A program made the translations under genes and the position numbers. A stretch of DNA of 64,000 bases from contig JAFKMU010000040.1 in NCBI GenBank assembly GCA_017305195.1, forward strand, positions 1 to 64,000. The letters are read 5' to 3'. Within the stretch, counting starts at the first letter, position 1. Each line of letters starts with the position of its first letter. Positions 60,987-64,000 of this stretch are shown here, piece after piece. The notes beneath the pieces are model-generated. The model worked only from the letters and a program-made list of their open reading frames with translations, ran no database searches and was not told the origin of the DNA. The DNA is from Verrucomicrobiota bacterium. Its GTDB lineage: Bacteria > Verrucomicrobiota > Verrucomicrobiia > Chthoniobacterales > Terrimicrobiaceae.

Positions 60987-61505
60987 TTACTTTTTGCGGG
61001 CGGAAGAAAGGAACCGACGTTCCACCCAATCGAAACCCCATAGGGCGATGGGATAGCTGATGATCGCCGATATGACGGCCAACACTCCAGCCCCGGTGAG
61101 AACCGGTATGGGAGCTCTCTTGATCACCTCGAAGATGTTCCCGGAGGGTTCACCTGCCACCGAACCGAGCAGAAGGTTGCCAATCTTGTACTCGAGATAA
61201 ACGAAAAACGCTGCGGTCAGCGGGTTCGTCAACCAGGTCAATGCGATGGCGGCAGGGATATTGACCCGTCCGAAGTAGGCGATCACCGCCGCGCCGAGCA
61301 TCTGAAAGGGAAGCGGAATCATGGCAAAAAACACTCCGATAGCGCACCCGGCAGCGAAACGCTCGCGCTGAGGTTGCCACATTTCCAGATTAAAAAGTCG
61401 ATCTCCGAGCCGTCGATGCAACCACGTGCCCCGGATGTGCTTGATCCTCGGGAGATGACGCAAGTACTTGCCAGCCACGCTCCTCCGCCATTCACGAGGA
61501 TTCAT
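60987..61505 (-). CDS. DUF2062 domain membrane protein
   Basis: The 172-residue protein has the DUF2062 pattern: RLFNLEMWQPQRERFAAGCAIGVFFAMIPLPFQMLGAAVIAYFGRVNIPAAIALTWLTNPLTAAFFVYLEYKIGNLLLG, with three or four membrane segments. The conserved PxPxQ and NPxT are seen (here PLPFQ and NPLT). The function of the family is unknown; some members are linked to glycosyltransferase loci. The ATG at 61505 is preceded by a good SD (GGGAGG 6 nt upstream). It is convergent with xerD and divergent from the P-II gene. Confidence 0.88.
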   Translation of the reverse strand: MNPREWRRSVAGKYLRHLPRIKHIRGTWLHRRLGDRLFNLEMWQPQRERFAAGCAIGVFFAMIPLPFQMLGAAVIAYFGRVNIPAAIALTWLTNPLTAAFFVYLEYKIGNLLLGSVAGEPSGNIFEVIKRAPIPVLTGAGVLAVISAIISYPIALWGFDWVERRFLSSARKK

Positions 61506-61564
61506 GAGCAGCCTCCCGCCTTATGGATATTCCGGTCGGATACGCCACGTCGGGGCATCTCTTC

Positions 61565-61941
<377 letters not shown>

Positions 61942-61985
61942 CCGAACCTTTTTAAAAGGCAATCAGGGCTTAACTCCACACTTCC

Positions 61986-62768
61986 ATGCCCGACTGGCTG
62001 GTTGTCATCATTCTCGGTATCGTCGAAGGCCTTACCGAGTTCATTCCGGTTTCATCCACTGGCCATCTTCTCATCGTCGAGCATTGGCTCGGCGCGAGGC
62101 AGACGGACCTTTTCAATGTCGTCATCCAGTGTGGCGCGGTCATCGCGGTCCTGCCCTTGTTTCGCAAGCGGATCGAGATGATGCTGCGCTGGCGGGAAGC
62201 CGCCAGCCGGGACCTGACGCTCAAGACATTCGCGTGCTTCTTCATCACGGGAGTAGGCGGGCTCATTCTCGACAAACTAAACTTCCAGCTACCGGAAACG
62301 GTCTTCCCCGTGGCGATCGCGCTGATCGTCGGCGGTGTGATCTTCATCGTCGTTGAGGGCTTGCTAAAAGGTAAATCGCTCGGCTCCGACATTACCTGGC
62401 TCATCGTGGTCGCGGTCGCGGTCGGCCAGCTCCTTGCCGCCATCTTTCCCGGTCTCTCCCGCTCTGGATCGACGATCATCATCGCCATGATCCTCGGCCT
62501 CAGTCGTGGCGCGGCCACGGAGTTCTCCTTCCTCGTTGGCATCCCCACCCTGCTCGCAGCTGGCGTCCTCAAGATTTCCAAGGAACTGAAGGTCGGCGGA
62601 CACGAGGATTGGTTCCTTCTGATCCTCGCGACGGTCGCCTCTGCCATTGTCTCCTTCCTTGCGGTGAAGTGGCTGTTGCGCTACGTGCAGAGCCATACGT
62701 TCGTCAACTTCGGCATCTACCGCATCGTCGTAGGTCTCGTGCTTCTCTGGGCGCTCTGGCCGAAATAA
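61986..62768 (+). CDS. uppP: Undecaprenyl-diphosphate phosphatase
   Basis: UppP (BacA) removes a phosphate from undecaprenyl diphosphate so that the lipid carrier can be reused for cell-wall synthesis. The 260-residue membrane protein has the two signatures: EGLTEFIPVSSTGHLLIVEH with catalytic Glu and the SSTGH loop, and PGLSRSGSTIIIAMILGLSRGAATEFSFL with the catalytic Arg. It has about eight membrane helices. It is followed with no gap by a DUF6941-like gene, so they share a transcript. Confidence 0.96.
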   Translation: MPDWLVVIILGIVEGLTEFIPVSSTGHLLIVEHWLGARQTDLFNVVIQCGAVIAVLPLFRKRIEMMLRWREAASRDLTLKTFACFFITGVGGLILDKLNFQLPETVFPVAIALIVGGVIFIVVEGLLKGKSLGSDITWLIVVAVAVGQLLAAIFPGLSRSGSTIIIAMILGLSRGAATEFSFLVGIPTLLAAGVLKISKELKVGGHEDWFLLILATVASAIVSFLAVKWLLRYVQSHTFVNFGIYRIVVGLVLLWALWPK

Positions 62769-63176
62769 ATGGAAACCATCATTCCCGATCTGCAGGCTGC
62801 CGTACTCTGCGAAGACGTCCGCGCGGAAGTCAGCGGCCAGCAAACCCTCGTCGGGATCATCGGGCTCATCCCCGCTCCGACCACGCCGATCGGGTTCTTC
62901 AAGCTCTGCATCTGGACTCGCTGGTGCGGCGGAGTCGGCCGGTTCAAGCAACGCTCTCTCATCCTGGATAGCGAAAGCGACCAGCCCATCGCCCAAAGCG
63001 AGGTGGAGTTTTCGCTGACCGGACTGGATTCCCATGCGACGAATGTCCATGTGCTCGGCGGCATCCAATTTCCGAAATACGGCATCTATCACGTCGAGAT
63101 CCGAATCGACGATGAACTCAAGCTCCGGTTTCCACTGCCGGTCGTGCGCCCGCAGCAGAACGTCGGCGCGAACTAA
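62769..63176 (+). CDS. DUF6941-like protein of unknown function
   Basis: The 135-residue protein, without signal peptide or membrane helix, begins METIIPDLQAAVLCEDVRAEVSGQQTLVGIIGLIPAPTTP. Then come beta strands with WTRWCGGVGRF and FPKYGIYHVEIRIDDELKLRFPLPVV. The start and the alternating strands fit the DUF6941 family, whose members are small soluble beta proteins; the role is unknown. The ATG begins on the base after the uppP stop, so it is co-translated. The convergent metallo-hydrolase gene ends 6 nt away. Confidence 0.6.
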   Translation: METIIPDLQAAVLCEDVRAEVSGQQTLVGIIGLIPAPTTPIGFFKLCIWTRWCGGVGRFKQRSLILDSESDQPIAQSEVEFSLTGLDSHATNVHVLGGIQFPKYGIYHVEIRIDDELKLRFPLPVVRPQQNVGAN

Positions 63177-63182
63177 ATCGCT

Positions 63183-63953
63183 CTAGAGCTCGATCTGCTC
63201 ACCATCGTCGGGCAGGTAAACCGAGTCAACCTGATCCAGTTTTTCGCTGCACTGGAGCCGGATCGCGGCTCGATCCAGCCCTTCGCGCTCGACGATGTGA
63301 GTGAGGCAAAGCGTACCGACCTTGGCCGTGGCGAGCACCGCCAGCAATTCCGCAAGCGACAGGTGGGCCAGTTCGCAGATAAGCAGGTCGACAGGCTCCG
63401 CCAGAAGCGGCTCAAGGTCTTTGGCCCCTCCAATGTCCCCTGTATAGACGATCCGTTTTCCTTCGACCCGGATGTCGAAAGAAAACGCCTCCAGCGATTT
63501 ATCCTGAAGTTCGTCCTGATAGCGGTCCAGATGGCTGGTATGTCGCGGGAGGACAGATGCGCCCTGAAACTCCACCGGCTCACCCGCTTTCCACGTAAAA
63601 ATCTCCAGCGGAAACCTCAAGTGCTCGACCGGGAGCAACGATGCCCGCAGCCAAGCCCGGAGCGGCTCGACCAGATGCGCTGGCAGGCCGAGAGGCAAAG
63701 CGCGGCTACGACGACGCAATTTACTCGCCTGCAACAACATGGGCAACCCAGCCGTGTGATCACAATGCGCGTGTGTAATCCACACCGCGTCCAGATCATC
63801 GAGAGCAAAACCCCGGCTGAGGAGCGAATAGGTGCATGGTTCCCCGGCGTCGAGGAGGATGCGGGCGCCCTCCGTATGCAGGAGGATACTGGTTTGGAAG
63901 CGTCCCGGAGCCCCTCCGCCGTGTCCTGTGCCGAGGAATGTGATCGTCGCCAT
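63183..63953 (-). CDS. MBL-fold metallo-hydrolase (RNase Z-like)
   Basis: The 256-residue protein has the metallo-beta-lactamase core: ITFLGTGHGGGAPGRFQTS at the start, the zinc motif THAHCDHTAGLPML (HxHxDH), a conserved His in LPRHTSHLD, the Asp in VYTGDIGGAKD, and a final His in LCLTHIVE. The GTGxGGGxPxRFQ beginning is common to the RNase Z/PqqB-like branch. Possible roles are tRNA 3' processing or hydrolysis of a phosphodiester; the flexible arm of true RNase Z is not seen. The ATG at 63953 is chosen; the frame is open a little further upstream. The remaining bases to the window edge hold no gene. Confidence 0.88.
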   Translation of the reverse strand: MATITFLGTGHGGGAPGRFQTSILLHTEGARILLDAGEPCTYSLLSRGFALDDLDAVWITHAHCDHTAGLPMLLQASKLRRRSRALPLGLPAHLVEPLRAWLRASLLPVEHLRFPLEIFTWKAGEPVEFQGASVLPRHTSHLDRYQDELQDKSLEAFSFDIRVEGKRIVYTGDIGGAKDLEPLLAEPVDLLICELAHLSLAELLAVLATAKVGTLCLTHIVEREGLDRAAIRLQCSEKLDQVDSVYLPDDGEQIEL

Positions 63954-64000
63954 GCGCAAAGTGCTACGCCGACTCCGGGGGGACAAGCAAGCGAGGAGCC

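Noticed and set aside
60961..61000. A dif recombination site near xerD
   Set aside because: No 28-bp element with the usual paired arms was found; dif is normally at the replication terminus and not next to xerD.

Overview
The window is a gene-dense, GC-rich stretch of bacterial chromosome. It looks like Verrucomicrobiota, probably a Terrimicrobium/Chthoniobacter-like lineage. This assignment is an inference from gene content: a very long GreA-type elongation factor, unlinked xseA and xseB, many secreted proteins of unknown function, DUF3857 and DUF2167 proteins, and few Shine-Dalgarno (SD) sequences. No rRNA, tRNA, CRISPR array or prophage was seen. The only mobile DNA is the tail of an IS5-type transposase at the left edge. 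No stretch above about 300 bases lacks a gene; the longest gaps are 6602-6879, 51641-51865 and 138-353.

Layout. 1-5030: IS5 remnant, then three secreted proteins (unknown, CsgG-like plus beta-propeller, alpha/beta hydrolase). 5051-10628: leuA with a leucine-rich leader peptide, divergent from a recJ-recG pair. 10745-16163: DUF2167 protein, site-2 protease, CBM9-like protein, NtrC-type regulator, glycosyltransferase. 16160-23110: xseB-dxs, pyrG, cstA, aroB. 23173-29658: ftsB-like gene, eno, the GreA-type gene, exoD, nuoE-nuoF. 29709-32613: WYL regulator with operator and small divergent ORF, hemolysin III family gene, ArsR/SRPBCC pair. 32650-36347: xseA-bioB-rpiB-GDPD run. 36352-41682: lysE-type exporter, membrane protein, asd, L,D-transpeptidase, a 38-residue lipoprotein, DNA glycosylase, Nif3-like gene, secreted protein. 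41723-46496: hflX, metallophosphoesterase, DUF3857 transglutaminase, GGQ release-factor-like gene. 46579-50490: TetR-controlled oxidoreductase cassette. 50574-56934: FUSC-like protein, a SitABCD-like manganese/iron importer, convergent TerC with a DUF1232 gene. 57011-63953: LysR, AI-2E transporter, purC-xerD, DUF2062, P-II, uppP, DUF6941-like and metallo-hydrolase genes.

Regulation is the most interesting layer. The leuA leader peptide has 9 leucines in 25 residues, which suggests ribosome-mediated control. Many first genes of transcription units carry a TTGNNN-(16-17 nt)-TANNNT-like promoter whose -10 box ends only 5-9 nt before the start codon, with no SD. This implies leaderless or nearly leaderless mRNAs (recJ, the DUF2167 gene, ftsB-like, exoD, nuoE, xseA, P-II, hflX). 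A small lipoprotein gene has its strong SD embedded in a long RNA hairpin. Near-perfect palindromes sit at the WYL, ArsR, TetR, LysR and metal-importer promoters.

Most genes are ordinary housekeeping genes and I see no large novel multi-gene machine. The leader peptide, the leaderless promoter pattern, the SD hairpin and the WYL operator with its 52-codon neighbour are the best candidates for undescribed biology. All calls are from reading the sequence; no database search was run.
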